Shown: positions 1-8,475 of the stretch, piece by piece
Numbering within the stretch: position 1 is the stretch's first letter
How the letters are laid out: each line of letters starts with the position of its first letter
Assembly: GCF_004217335.1 (NCBI RefSeq)
Contig: NZ_SHMP01000003.1
Coordinates: 1,116,001 to 1,180,000, forward strand
From: Natrinema hispanicum
GTDB lineage: Archaea; Halobacteriota; Halobacteria; Halobacteriales; Natrialbaceae
Direction of reading: 5' to 3'
DNA length: 64,000 nucleotides
Notes under the pieces: model-generated
The model's database searches: none
Told to the model about the DNA's origin: nothing
The model's input: only the letters and a program-made list of their open reading frames with translations
Made by a program: the position numbers and the translations under genes

Positions 1-1
1 T

Positions 2-91
2 CCGCTTCGGGCGCTGGACAAGGCGATCGGTGAGTTGCCGACCACCGACCACGTCGCATCGGTCTCGTACTGGAACGCACGTGTTCGCTGA
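2..91 (+). CDS. 3' end of an unidentified protein (truncated by window edge)
   Basis: An open frame enters from the left edge and stops with TGA at 89-91, giving 29 residues that end in SYWNARVR. Codon use (GC at third positions) fits a real haloarchaeal gene and the next gene starts about 50 nt downstream on the same strand. Too little is present to name a family. Confidence 0.5.
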   Translation, partial: PLRALDKAIGELPTTDHVASVSYWNARVR

Positions 92-140
92 CCCGACTGA
101 AATCCAACCTATTTACTACGAGGGTCTCCTATAGGTGGGT

Positions 141-1088
141 ATGGAGCTCTCGGTGGTCGTCTCGACGCTCAACGACCGAGAGCGATTAGTGTCGTGTCTC
201 GATGCGCTCGCCGAGCGAACGCCGACTGAAACCGAGTGCATCGTCGTCAACGGCCCCTCCTCGGACGGCACGACTGGCGTCGTCCGTGACCGCGACGACA
301 TCGACGTGCTCGTCGAAATCTCCGAGCGCAATCCGAACGTCTCCCGCAACGCCGGCCTCGAGCTCGCGACGGGCGAGGTCGTCGCCTTCATCGACGGCGA
401 GTACGCGATCGACCATAGCTGGTATTCAGCCATCGACGAGTCAATGGCTGATGGGACCGATGTCGTCACCGGTCCCGTGACCGGTCATCCCCTTCACGCC
501 GGTCAGTCGTCCGACGCCGTCGCTGGCCGGACTGTAACCCATTTCCACGGAGACAACGCCGCCTTCGATCGATCCGTCCTCGATGCACTGGATGGCTTCG
601 ACGAATATCTCACAGCGGCGGGTGAGCGCGACTGTGCACATCGGATCGCGAGCCTCGATTTCGAGGTGTCGTGGAACGCGGCGATGGCCGCTCGCTGTGA
701 GGTCGGAACCGATTGCGGCGCGGTGATCGACTCGCGGGAATCTTCGTCGGAGCTTCGTTCTGACGGTGGCCGCACCGGTCCTGACTGGGGGGCGACCTAT
801 CGGTCGCTGTCGTACCGGCTGGCGAAAAACTATGGGCTGCGGCCGGGCGTCTTCGCTCGGACTGCCGGGAGCGCAATTCGAGAAGGGGCTACTGGCGTGT
901 GCCGGCTGGCGGCCGGCGAGGCGACACCAACGAGCTGGCTCTCTGATGGGACCGATGTCGTCAGGAACGTCACACGCGGCCTGTGGGATGGCGTCCGAGC
1001 CCGCTACCGTGATCGCTCGCCTCGCCGTAACCCCAACGGGCTCTCACAGCGACACGATCGCGCAGTGCAGGTCTACGACTGGCGGTAA
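141..1088 (+). CDS. Family 2 glycosyltransferase
   Basis: Predicted GT2 (GT-A fold) glycosyltransferase of 315 residues, transferring a sugar from a nucleotide- or dolichol-activated donor; acceptor unknown. Seen: the N-terminal strand MELSVVVSTLNDRERL, the NGPSSDGT segment near residue 38, the PNVSRNAGLELATGEVVAF block that lines the donor site, and DGEY where the metal-binding acidic motif is expected. The later half (after about residue 200) is a divergent haloarchaeal tail with no membrane helix. ATG 141 is preferred over the in-frame GTG at 135 because the hydrophobic first strand starts there; a TATA-like tttacta lies about 25-30 nt upstream. A 20-bp exact repeat occurs twice inside the gene (449-468, 944-963). 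Confidence 0.8.
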   Translation: MELSVVVSTLNDRERLVSCLDALAERTPTETECIVVNGPSSDGTTGVVRDRDDIDVLVEISERNPNVSRNAGLELATGEVVAFIDGEYAIDHSWYSAIDESMADGTDVVTGPVTGHPLHAGQSSDAVAGRTVTHFHGDNAAFDRSVLDALDGFDEYLTAAGERDCAHRIASLDFEVSWNAAMAARCEVGTDCGAVIDSRESSSELRSDGGRTGPDWGATYRSLSYRLAKNYGLRPGVFARTAGSAIREGATGVCRLAAGEATPTSWLSDGTDVVRNVTRGLWDGVRARYRDRSPRRNPNGLSQRHDRAVQVYDWR

Positions 1089-1285
1089 CTGACGGCCTCA
1101 AAAGCGACACTCGAGCGCGCCAACCCAGTTAGCGGCATCGACGATCGCACGGGCAATCTGGTAGTGTATTCGAGGACACTCACGCTACCGATCAGTTTTC
1201 CTGACCGTCTTCGTCTGTTGGGATACGTCAAATGAACATTTCAGTCTAAGGTACTTTTATCCCCGTCCCCGACCGTCGATGAGGT

Positions 1286-2056
1286 ATGGATCGACGACAG
1301 TTTCTGGCGGCCTCGAGCAGCGGACTCACAGCAGCGGCGGCGGGCTGTCTGGGCAGTCCGCTCAGTAGTGACGATCCCGAATCGGGCCCCGGTGCCGACC
1401 CCGGAGCAGAATCGGACATGAAAGCACGAGACGGTGAGATCACGGTCAGCGCCAGCGGAGAAGTCGAAACCGAGCCGGATCAGGCGGTCATCGATGTCGG
1501 TGTGGAGGCGTCCGGCGAAAGCGCAGCCGCCGTCACCGAAGAGCTCTCGACCGGCGCTGCCGAGTTGCGGACGACGTTCGACGACCTCGGGATCCCCGAG
1601 GAGAACATCGAGGATGGACGATATCGGGTTCATCAAGCACACGGTCGAACCGCAACCGGCTATGAGGGGGCACACTCCTTCGAGGTGACGGTCACCGACG
1701 TCGACCGCGTCGGCGAGATTATCGATGCAGTGACCGAAGCCGGTGCGGACGACGTGGGTCACGTTCGCTTTACGCTCCGTGAGGAGACGCGATCCGAACT
1801 GCGAAACGACGCGATCGACGACGCACTGGCAAACGCCGACGAGGAGGCGTCCCACATCGCGGACAACCGTGGCGTCACACTCGAGGGGACGACGGCCGTT
1901 TCGACCGGTGACGTACGGGTTCACCCGGTCCATCTCGAAGCCGAAGCCATGACGAGCGCTGACGCGGCAAGCGGCGGGGCACCGCAGACTGAAATCGGGA
2001 CGGAGCCGGTTCGCGTGAGCGCCAGCGTGACGGTCACGTACGCCTTTGGGGCGTAA
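1286..2056 (+). CDS. SIMPL-domain (DUF541) Tat lipoprotein
   Basis: Secreted, lipid-anchored protein of 256 residues. The N-terminus MDRRQFLAASSSGL carries a twin-arginine motif followed by a short hydrophobic stretch and a lipobox-like AAAAGC with the cysteine at residue 21, so Tat export and lipidation are expected, as for many haloarchaeal lipoproteins. A low-complexity acidic linker (about 25-50) leads into a SIMPL domain: ITVSASGEVETEPDQAVIDV, then a helical repeat region and a C-terminal VRVSASVTVTYAFGA strand typical of the family. The function of SIMPL proteins is poorly defined; an envelope role is inferred. Monocistronic, convergent with carA. Confidence 0.85.
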   Translation: MDRRQFLAASSSGLTAAAAGCLGSPLSSDDPESGPGADPGAESDMKARDGEITVSASGEVETEPDQAVIDVGVEASGESAAAVTEELSTGAAELRTTFDDLGIPEENIEDGRYRVHQAHGRTATGYEGAHSFEVTVTDVDRVGEIIDAVTEAGADDVGHVRFTLREETRSELRNDAIDDALANADEEASHIADNRGVTLEGTTAVSTGDVRVHPVHLEAEAMTSADAASGGAPQTEIGTEPVRVSASVTVTYAFGA

Positions 2057-2235
2057 CCGGCGTGGGGCCGGCTGACAGCGATCTGGACAGCACAGCCGAC
2101 ATGTGATCAGATCACCGCCCGAAAGAAGCCATTACCTTCGTTTTCTGCTGTCGGACACGCCGAGCAGTCGCCGAGAAACAGTTGTCACTGCGTGGGTGAC
2201 GGACGAAAGACGAAACGCTCAGTCAGCAGTCGTCG

Positions 2236-3315
2236 TTAGTCGTCAGCTGGAACCGCTCGCGAGTCAGCTCGCCCGGAAGCCATGGCGAGCACGTCGTCGA
2301 AGAAGTCGAGGGTGTCTTCGGGACCGGGGTTCGCTTCGGGGTGGTACTGGCGGGTGATCACGTCGTACTCGACGCCGTCGATTCCCTCGGGCGTATCGTC
2401 GTTGACGTTGATCTGGGTGACCTCGAGGTGTTCGCCGGGGTCGGCGACCGTGTAGCCGTGGTTCTGGGTGGTCATGACGACTTGCCCGGACTCGAGATCG
2501 AGCACGGGCTGGTTGACGCCGCGGTGGCCGAAGTCCATTTTCTCGGTCGAGCCGCCGAGGGCTTCGGCGACGATCTGCTGGCCGAGACAGATGCCGGCGA
2601 CGGGCGTGTCCTCGACGAACTCCTCGACGAGCGTGATGGCCTGCTCGAAGTTGACCGGGTCGCCGGGACCGTTCGAGATGAAAAGGACATCGGGCTCGAC
2701 GGCCGCGACGTCGTCGACGGTCGCGTTGTAGGGGAACACGTGGACGGTCGCGTCGCGTGCGAGCAGCGAGTCGACGATCGAGCCTTTCGCGCCACAGTCG
2801 ATCAGCGCCACGTCGGGGCCGTCGTTATCTTCGCCGTGGACGACCGGGTCGTCGACGCTGACCTGTGCGCCGATGTCGGTGTGGTCGCTCATGGCCTTGC
2901 ACTGTTCGAGTTCGGCCAGTGCGTCTTCCTCGGTGACGTCCTCGCCGACGGCGATACCGCATTTCATCGCGCCGCCGTCACGAATGTCGGTAACCACATC
3001 ACGCGTGTCGAGGTGGTCGACAGCCGGGACGTCCTCGCTTTCGAGCCACTCGGCGACGTCCTCGGTGAGTTCCTTTGCAAGCACCGCACGCGGATGGACG
3101 CGGTCGGACTCGAAGCGCTCCTCGCGGACGCCGTAGTTACCGATCAGCGGGTACGAGAAGGTCAGGACCTGCTCCTCGTAGGAGGGGTCGGTCAGACTCT
3201 CCTCGTAGCCTGTATATGCTGTTGTGAAAACGAGTTCACCGCGGGCCGTACCTGACGCACGACCACGTCCCTCGAGTACGTGGCCGCCTTCCAGTGCGAC
3301 GTAGGCTTCCGTCAT
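2236..3315 (-). CDS. carA: Carbamoyl-phosphate synthase small (glutaminase) subunit
   Basis: Hydrolyses glutamine and passes ammonia to CarB to make carbamoyl phosphate for pyrimidines and arginine. The 359 residues show the CarA N-terminal domain (YVALEGGHVLEGRG, TGYEESLTDPSY, FSYPLIGNYG) and a class I amidotransferase domain with the nucleophile elbow GICLGQQ (Cys243) and the His-x-Glu pair in YHPEANPGPED (H325, E327). Length is normal. carB is not adjacent; the gene stands alone on the minus strand, divergent from an Lrp/AsnC regulator with 102 bp between them. That intergenic region contains a perfect 6-bp inverted repeat, so regulation by the neighbour is plausible (inference). Confidence 0.97.
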   Translation of the reverse strand: MTEAYVALEGGHVLEGRGRASGTARGELVFTTAYTGYEESLTDPSYEEQVLTFSYPLIGNYGVREERFESDRVHPRAVLAKELTEDVAEWLESEDVPAVDHLDTRDVVTDIRDGGAMKCGIAVGEDVTEEDALAELEQCKAMSDHTDIGAQVSVDDPVVHGEDNDGPDVALIDCGAKGSIVDSLLARDATVHVFPYNATVDDVAAVEPDVLFISNGPGDPVNFEQAITLVEEFVEDTPVAGICLGQQIVAEALGGSTEKMDFGHRGVNQPVLDLESGQVVMTTQNHGYTVADPGEHLEVTQINVNDDTPEGIDGVEYDVITRQYHPEANPGPEDTLDFFDDVLAMASGRADSRAVPADD

Positions 3316-3366
3316 TACGATCTACGTATCGGATGGATGTTGATAAGTGTTGTCTTCGAAGCTCAG

Positions 3367-3381
3367 TTACGATTTTCGTAA
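3367..3381. promoter_or_regulatory. Palindromic operator between carA and lrp
   Basis: TTACGA-ttt-TCGTAA is a perfect 6-bp inverted repeat with a 3-nt spacer, lying 37-51 nt before the lrp start and 52-66 nt before the carA start. The overall size and AT-rich centre resemble binding sites of Lrp/AsnC dimers. Assignment to the adjacent regulator is inferred from position only. Confidence 0.55.
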
Positions 3382-3417
3382 TCGGTAAGTGCGGGTCGGC
3401 TGTAGGTACGTATCTCT

Positions 3418-3831
3418 ATGGACGACCTGGACCGACAGATCCTCGATATCCTCCGGCGTGACGCCCGAACGCCGTATACTGAGATCGCAGACGAGGTTGG
3501 GACGAGCGAGGGGACCGTGCGCAACCGTGTCGAACGAATGATGGACGACGACGTCATCGAGCGCTTTACCATCTCGACTCGGACGGGGAACGTCCAAGCG
3601 ATGCTCGAGATCAGCGTCGCGGTCGACGTCGATACCAAGGGAGTCTCCGAGCGGATGGCGGAGTGGGACGAGGTCGACTTCGTCTGGATGGTCTCGGGCG
3701 AGCAGGACATCGTCCTCGTCGTCGACGCCGCGGACACGCGCGGGGTCAACGATCTCATTACGAAGGCCCGCGATCAGGACGAGGTTGTCAGCACGAAGAC
3801 ACGATTGATCTTAGACGAAGAACTCGGGTAA
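3418..3831 (+). CDS. Lrp/AsnC family transcriptional regulator
   Basis: DNA-binding regulator of 137 residues. Residues 1-60 form the AsnC winged helix-turn-helix (MDDLDRQILDILRRDARTPY, then EIADEVGTSEGTVRNRVERM with the recognition helix). Residues about 65-137 form the RAM/ACT-like ligand-binding domain (LEISVAVDVDTKGV, WMVSGEQDIVLVVDAADTRGV). Family members act as dimers to octamers and often sense amino acids. It is divergent from carA; a similar lrp-carA pairing occurs in other haloarchaea, so control of carA and itself in response to an amino acid is a reasonable inference. The ligand cannot be read from sequence. Confidence 0.92.
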   Translation: MDDLDRQILDILRRDARTPYTEIADEVGTSEGTVRNRVERMMDDDVIERFTISTRTGNVQAMLEISVAVDVDTKGVSERMAEWDEVDFVWMVSGEQDIVLVVDAADTRGVNDLITKARDQDEVVSTKTRLILDEELG

Positions 3832-3861
3832 GCGTGGTCTGGGGTCGGCTCGAGCGACCTG

Positions 3862-3879
3862 ATACTGTCGGACAGAACG
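3862..3879. repeat. Solo copy of a palindromic repeat end
   Basis: The 18 bp starting ATACTGTCGGACA match, with one difference, the left end of the inverted-repeat element at 46462-46541. No partner arm is visible before the next gene at 4053, so this is a solo end or an independent protein-binding site. The core TGTCGGACA is itself nearly palindromic. Confidence 0.45.
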
Positions 3880-4052
3880 ACATGACGCCGGTCGCGAATT
3901 CGCGGCCGTCTCCACACAGGCGATGGCCACATGTCTGCGTCCGGCTTCGTCGTGACTGCTGGCCAGGAGTCTGGGGTCCGGATGCCGTCGGTATTCTCAG
4001 TGCGTTGGAAAACCTCGATTCCTTTTTCGAGTTGGTTTTATAGTCACAGATA

Positions 4053-5921
4053 ATGACTACTGGGGAGACGCCTGCCGAGCAACCTGACTCGGCAGTGTCC
4101 TCCGATCGCGGGACACGGTCGGATCAGGAATGTTTGACGACGCTCGAGGAGTACGAAAAGATATTCGACGCCGTCGAGGACGCCGTTTTTCTCCTCGATG
4201 TCGATCGAACGGCTGACGGTCGCACGTACCGATATCGACGCGTCAATCCCGCATACGAGACGATCACCGGCCTGACCGGCACGGAGATTCGTGGACGGAC
4301 ACCGGCCGAAATCTTCAGCGCGGAAACGGCGGCTGCCGTCACCGAGCGATACGACGCATGCGTCGAACAGGCGGCGACGATCGACGACGAGACGACGCTG
4401 TCGCTTCCTGCCGGCGAACGCACGCTCGAGACGAAACTGACACCGACCGTCGGAAACGGTACGGTCGACCAGCTCGTCGGGATCGTTCGTGACGTCACCG
4501 AGCAAAAACGAAAGGGGTGTGAGCTCGAACGGAATCGGGCACTCCTCGAGAAAGCCGAGCAGCTCGCAGCCGTCGGTGGGTGGGAACTCGATCTGCGGTC
4601 GGACGACCTCCGGTGGACCGACGGGACACGCGAGATCTTCGAGGTCGGTGCCGACTACGAGCCGACGCTGTCTGCGGCACTCGAGTTCTATCACCCTGCC
4701 GACCGGGATCGAATTCGCTCGTTCGTCGAGACGTGTCGGGACGGCGGGGAGCCATACGACGTGGTACTGCGAATCGTCACCGCTGCGGGGAACGAACGAT
4801 GGGTTCACACCGTCGGCGAGCCAGTCGTCGACGGCGGTGAAGTCGTCGCGTTACGCGGCGCAATCAGAGACGTAACGGCGCGAAAGGAACGCGAACAGGA
4901 GCTCCAGCTCTTTCAGCAGGCGGTCGAACAGGCGGGCCACGGGATCGTGATCACGGATCGCGAGGGAACGATCGAGTACGTCAACCCGGCCTACGAGCGA
5001 GACAGCGGGTATACCCACACGGAAGCTGTCGGGCGAAACCCGCGGCTGGTCAAATCGGGCAAACACGACCAAGCGTTCTACGAGCGGCTCTGGGAGACGA
5101 TCTGCTCGGGCGAGGTCTGGGAACACGAACTCATCAACCGCCGGAAATCCGGGGAACTGTACCACGTCGAGCAGACGATCGCGCCGATTACCGACGACGA
5201 GGAGATCACACACTTCGTCGCGATCGAATCCGACGTGACCGACCAACGACTGCGCGGACAGCGACTCAGCGTCCTCAACCGGATCTTGCGACACAACATC
5301 CGAAACGGGATGAACGTCATCCAAGGGAACGCAACACGGCTCCGAAATCTCACCGGCGACGAGCGAGACGAGGCGCTGACCGCGATCGAAGAACAAGCCG
5401 CCGAGTTGTGCAAGATCAGTGACAACGCCGCGGCCGTGCGGGACCTGTTCCAGCGTGACCGCCATCCCGACGCCACCTGTGATGTCGGTTCGATGCTCTC
5501 GCGGCTGGCGACCGACTTCGACGACGACTATCCGGACGCAGACATCACGGTGACCGCACCCGAGCACGTCACGGCCCAGGCCGACGACCGACTCGAGACG
5601 GCGATCCGGACGGCCGTCGACAACGCCGTCACCCACACCGATCGGCCAGTCCCCGAGATCACCGTCAGCGCGACCCCAGCCGATGGTCCCGCGATGGGCG
5701 ACTGGGTCGATGTTTCCATCGCCGACAACGGGCCGGGGATCCCGCCACAGGAACGACCGATGGTCGAACGCGAAGCCGAGACACAACTCGTTCACGGAAC
5801 CGGCCTCGAGCTGTGGCACATCTACTGGATCGCCAAGAGCTTCGGCGGCGAGATGCGGATCACGGACAACGATCCGCGGGGGAGTATCGTCACGATCCGT
5901 GTCCCAGCAGCCACGACGTAG
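4053..5921 (+). CDS. PAS-domain sensor histidine kinase
   Basis: Soluble histidine kinase of 622 residues with no transmembrane helix. Three PAS/PAC units are visible: about 30-150 (YEKIFDAVEDAVFLLDVD ... VRDVTEQKR), 160-278 (AAVGGWELDLRSDDLRW) and 280-405 (AGHGIVITDREGTIEYVNPA). The phosphoacceptor box is RILRHNIRNGMNVIQG with His414, the HisKA variant usual in haloarchaea. The ATPase domain follows: N-box AIRTAVDNAVTHTD, G1 VSIADNGPGIPP, G2 GTGLELWHIYWIAKSFGG. Typical haloarchaeal kinases have GLGLW or GTGLGLW; here GTGLELW is a small deviation. No response regulator is adjacent, so the partner is unknown. The start is supported by a TATA-like ggttttata segment about 20 nt upstream. Confidence 0.92.
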   Translation: MTTGETPAEQPDSAVSSDRGTRSDQECLTTLEEYEKIFDAVEDAVFLLDVDRTADGRTYRYRRVNPAYETITGLTGTEIRGRTPAEIFSAETAAAVTERYDACVEQAATIDDETTLSLPAGERTLETKLTPTVGNGTVDQLVGIVRDVTEQKRKGCELERNRALLEKAEQLAAVGGWELDLRSDDLRWTDGTREIFEVGADYEPTLSAALEFYHPADRDRIRSFVETCRDGGEPYDVVLRIVTAAGNERWVHTVGEPVVDGGEVVALRGAIRDVTARKEREQELQLFQQAVEQAGHGIVITDREGTIEYVNPAYERDSGYTHTEAVGRNPRLVKSGKHDQAFYERLWETICSGEVWEHELINRRKSGELYHVEQTIAPITDDEEITHFVAIESDVTDQRLRGQRLSVLNRILRHNIRNGMNVIQGNATRLRNLTGDERDEALTAIEEQAAELCKISDNAAAVRDLFQRDRHPDATCDVGSMLSRLATDFDDDYPDADITVTAPEHVTAQADDRLETAIRTAVDNAVTHTDRPVPEITVSATPADGPAMGDWVDVSIADNGPGIPPQERPMVEREAETQLVHGTGLELWHIYWIAKSFGGEMRITDNDPRGSIVTIRVPAATT

Positions 5922-5982
5922 CGCAATGGACGGAGCCGCGGGAACGCCAGCAGTAACGGCCAACTGGCGGGGTCGACTGGCG

Positions 5983-6690
5983 TCAGTTCTCATCCGGTGG
6001 GCTCCCGACACCGGGCGTCGGCTCCTCGAGCGTGTCGAGCACCTCTTTTCGGCGATGGAGCTTCCGATATCCCCGTCGGAGGAGCCGGTCGAAGCCCGTC
6101 CGACAAACGCGTGCACGGACTCGTCCGTCACGGATCGCAGCAACGACTGCTGCCGGCGTGAGCTGCTCGGCTTCGATAACCGTGTACGCTCGGCCCACCT
6201 CGAACGGGTAGTGGGCGTCGCTCCCACCGATCAGCGGCAGTCCACGGTCGTCTGCGAGCTCCTCGACGAGTGGCCGCGAACGGGGATGTTTCCCGTTGAC
6301 TTCGATCGCGTCGAACGGGATCTCCTCGAGTTCTCGGACGGAACTGTTTCGAAACGGGTGCGCGACGATCGCGGCACAGCCGCGGTCGTGTGCCAGTGCG
6401 ACTGCGTCCGCCGGAGAGAGCACCCCCGGCTCCGTCTCCGCGGGCGGGTCGGGGCCGACGACGAGGACGTGGCCGCGGTCGGTCGTGATTTCGATCCCCG
6501 GGATGAGTTCGACGGCTCCAGTCGGCGTCAATGGCGTGTAGTAATCGTGATTCGTTGTCGCGACCCCGTCGAGGCCGCGCCGGTCAGCCATTCCGGTGAG
6601 TAGACGGACGCCCAGCGGGTCGAACCGATCGCCGAGCCCCCGATAGCCATGAAAGAATCGCGTGTGTGCGTGCAAATCGACGGTATACAC
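5983..6690 (-). CDS. PHP-domain metal-dependent phosphoesterase
   Basis: PHP-family hydrolase of about 235 residues. Metal-binding motifs are visible: VDLHAHT near the N-terminus, the TTNHDYY block, PGIEITTDRGHVLVVG, IVAHPFRN, and GGSDAHYPFEVG near the end. The frame stays open back to 6858, but the GTG at 6690 (VYTVDLHAHTRFFHG) puts the first metal motif at the usual position, and the longer version would overlap the divergent lipid kinase. The substrate is unknown; PHP proteins hydrolyse phosphoesters such as histidinol phosphate or nucleoside 3',5'-bisphosphates. The C-terminus is basic (RRGYRKLHRRKEV). Confidence 0.85.
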   Translation of the reverse strand: MYTVDLHAHTRFFHGYRGLGDRFDPLGVRLLTGMADRRGLDGVATTNHDYYTPLTPTGAVELIPGIEITTDRGHVLVVGPDPPAETEPGVLSPADAVALAHDRGCAAIVAHPFRNSSVRELEEIPFDAIEVNGKHPRSRPLVEELADDRGLPLIGGSDAHYPFEVGRAYTVIEAEQLTPAAVVAAIRDGRVRARVCRTGFDRLLRRGYRKLHRRKEVLDTLEEPTPGVGSPPDEN

Positions 6691-6744
6691 GGGAACGCAT
6701 ACGCCAGCGAGGCCCTTTTGCCCTCGGCTGGCGTGTTCCAGATC

Positions 6745-7692
6745 ATGTGCCCGGAGGGGACAGCCGGCGGTCGCGGTGATGACCGCGTGCTCATCCTCAA
6801 TCCTGTCAGCGGCAGTCAATCCCATGTCGACACTGTGGTCGAACTGGGGACCGAACATGGCTTCGACGTCCGAAAAACCGAGAAAAGCGGCGACGCGAAA
6901 CGGTTAGCCCGCGACGCTGCACCCGATGCCGACCTTATCGCGGCAGGCGGCGGCGATGGCACGGTGAACAAAGTGGTTAACGGGATCGCTGCTGCGAACG
7001 AATTCGAGACGACGACAGTCGCTGTCGTCCCCGCAGGGACGGGCAACAACTTCGCGACGAACATCGGGATCCAGGGGATCGAGCACGCGTTTGCAGTGAT
7101 CGAGGCGGGACGACGGCGACGGATCGATCTCGCCAGTGCGAACGATCGGATCTTCGTCAACTCCTGTGTCGGCGGCATTACCGCCGAAGCAAGCAGCAAG
7201 ACGGAGCCAGCGAGCAAGGCGAACCTGGGCGTGCTCGCATATGTCAAAAGTATGTTTGCGACGATGGGGTCGTTCGACTCGCTGCCGCTCCGGGTGGAGA
7301 CGGCTTCAGGACCGAACGGGAACCGAACACGAGCCTGGGACGGTCGGGCCATGTTCGTCCTCATCGGGAACTGCCGACGGTTCACTGGCGCTCGAACGGC
7401 ACAGGCCAACGTCGAGGATGGCCTGCTCGAGGTAACGATCGTCGAGGACGCCGCGGCGATGAACCTGCTCAGCGATGCGGCCCTCCAGCGGCTGTTGGGA
7501 CGTGATAGCAAATACGTCGTTCGCCGGCGTGCCCCGTCGCTCGTGATCGAGAGCAATCAGGACGCGATCAAATACAGCCTGGACGGTGAGATGCTCGAGG
7601 CCCACTCGCTTTGCCTCGAGACGATCCCAGGGACACTTCAGGTCGCTGTCGGCGATGAGTATCAACCCGATCCGAATATGGGGTTCGTCTAA
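6745..7692 (+). CDS. Diacylglycerol/sphingosine kinase-family lipid kinase
   Basis: YegS/BmrU-type kinase of 315 residues that would phosphorylate a lipid head group or polyprenol-like alcohol with ATP. Motifs: VLILNPVSGSQSH, the ATP-binding AAGGGDGTVNKVVNG, the second glycine loop VPAGTGNNFA, SCVGGITAEASSKTE, and the C-terminal IKYSLDGEMLEA block. ATG 6745 is chosen because the family's first strand (DRVLILNP) begins shortly after it; upstream in-frame codons to 6649 overlap the divergent PHP gene. In haloarchaea such enzymes may act on archaeol-type lipids, but the substrate is inferred only. Confidence 0.88.
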   Translation: MCPEGTAGGRGDDRVLILNPVSGSQSHVDTVVELGTEHGFDVRKTEKSGDAKRLARDAAPDADLIAAGGGDGTVNKVVNGIAAANEFETTTVAVVPAGTGNNFATNIGIQGIEHAFAVIEAGRRRRIDLASANDRIFVNSCVGGITAEASSKTEPASKANLGVLAYVKSMFATMGSFDSLPLRVETASGPNGNRTRAWDGRAMFVLIGNCRRFTGARTAQANVEDGLLEVTIVEDAAAMNLLSDAALQRLLGRDSKYVVRRRAPSLVIESNQDAIKYSLDGEMLEAHSLCLETIPGTLQVAVGDEYQPDPNMGFV

Positions 7693-7791
7693 CTGTCGGT
7701 GACCGGACGTGGCTTTTTGTCATCGTTTGGACTGTGTGACCCTCGAGCAGTTGCGGTGCGTTCGCGTCTCGAGGTGAACTGATACCCTATG

Positions 7792-7873
7792 ATACGGACT
7801 ACTGTACGTAATTTCCGGTGCAACCGCGACCCGCACTGCGGTTGCACCGGTACATCGTTACAGCAGACCGTAT
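7792..7873. repeat. 82-bp inverted-repeat (hairpin) element
   Basis: The two 36-nt arms (7792-7827 and 7838-7873) are inverted complements at 28 of 36 positions. The inner 13 bp, CCGGTGCAACCGC, is perfect and the loop is 10 nt. The outer ends are ATACGG. It lies between the lipid kinase and the IDI-like gene, ending just before that gene's TATA box. The form is that of a small dispersed palindromic element or of a structured RNA; no protein is encoded. I see only this copy in the window. Confidence 0.75.
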
Positions 7874-7914
7874 GAGGCGATACTGGTTTTACGAGTCGAC
7901 GTAATTGTGGTTCT

Positions 7915-8475
7915 ATGAGCACGCCACAGGAGGATGTCCAACACGAGAACGCCGGACAAGACGTGATCGCCGTCGACGCCGACGACAACCCACTCGAGCT
8001 CGTCAACCGGCTGGACGCCCATACGGGCGATGGGATCCGCCACCGCGCGTTCACCTCGCTGGTCTTCGATGGCGAGGGCAACATCTTGCTCGCCCAGCGA
8101 GCGCCGGAGAAACGCCTCTGGGGGACCTACTGGGACGGCACTGTCGCCTCCCATCCCGTCGAGGGCCAGAGCCAGGAGGAAGCGACCCGACAGCGACTCG
8201 AGGAAGAGCTCGGAATCACGCCCGACCAGTACGACGACCTGCGGCTGACCGATCGCTTCGAGTACAAACGCTACTTCGAAAACGAGGGCGTCGAACACGA
8301 GGTCTGTGCCGTGTTGCAGCTGACACTGACTGATCGCAGCCTCGAGCCCGACGAAGACGAGGTTGCCGGACTGATGTGGGTTCCCTACGAACGACTCCAC
8401 TCGCATCCGGAGTGGTACCGACAGCTCCGACTCTGTCCGTGGTTCGAGATCGCCATGCGCCGGGACGTCCGGTAG
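7915..8475 (+). CDS. idi: Type 1 isopentenyl-diphosphate isomerase-like Nudix protein (catalytic Cys replaced)
   Basis: Nudix-fold protein of 186 residues matching type 1 isopentenyl-diphosphate delta-isomerase, which interconverts IPP and DMAPP for isoprenoid lipid synthesis. Metal ligands of the E. coli enzyme have counterparts: H36 and H43 (seven apart), H80, E127 and E129 in VEHEVC. The Nudix box EATRQRLEEELG is present. However the catalytic cysteine motif (SVCGHP in E. coli) reads TVASHP here, so Cys is Ala78. It may be inactive, use another mechanism, or be a regulator/hydrolase. A TATA-like ttttac about 25 nt upstream suggests a leaderless transcript starting at ATG 7915. Confidence 0.8.
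   Translation: MSTPQEDVQHENAGQDVIAVDADDNPLELVNRLDAHTGDGIRHRAFTSLVFDGEGNILLAQRAPEKRLWGTYWDGTVASHPVEGQSQEEATRQRLEEELGITPDQYDDLRLTDRFEYKRYFENEGVEHEVCAVLQLTLTDRSLEPDEDEVAGLMWVPYERLHSHPEWYRQLRLCPWFEIAMRRDVR

Noticed and set aside
2341..3255. 304-codon frame opposite carA
   Set aside because: Shadow of carA; the carA motifs are unambiguous.
4851..6227. 458-codon minus-strand frame across the histidine kinase
   Set aside because: Runs antisense through the kinase and past its end into the PHP gene out of frame; no protein-like features.
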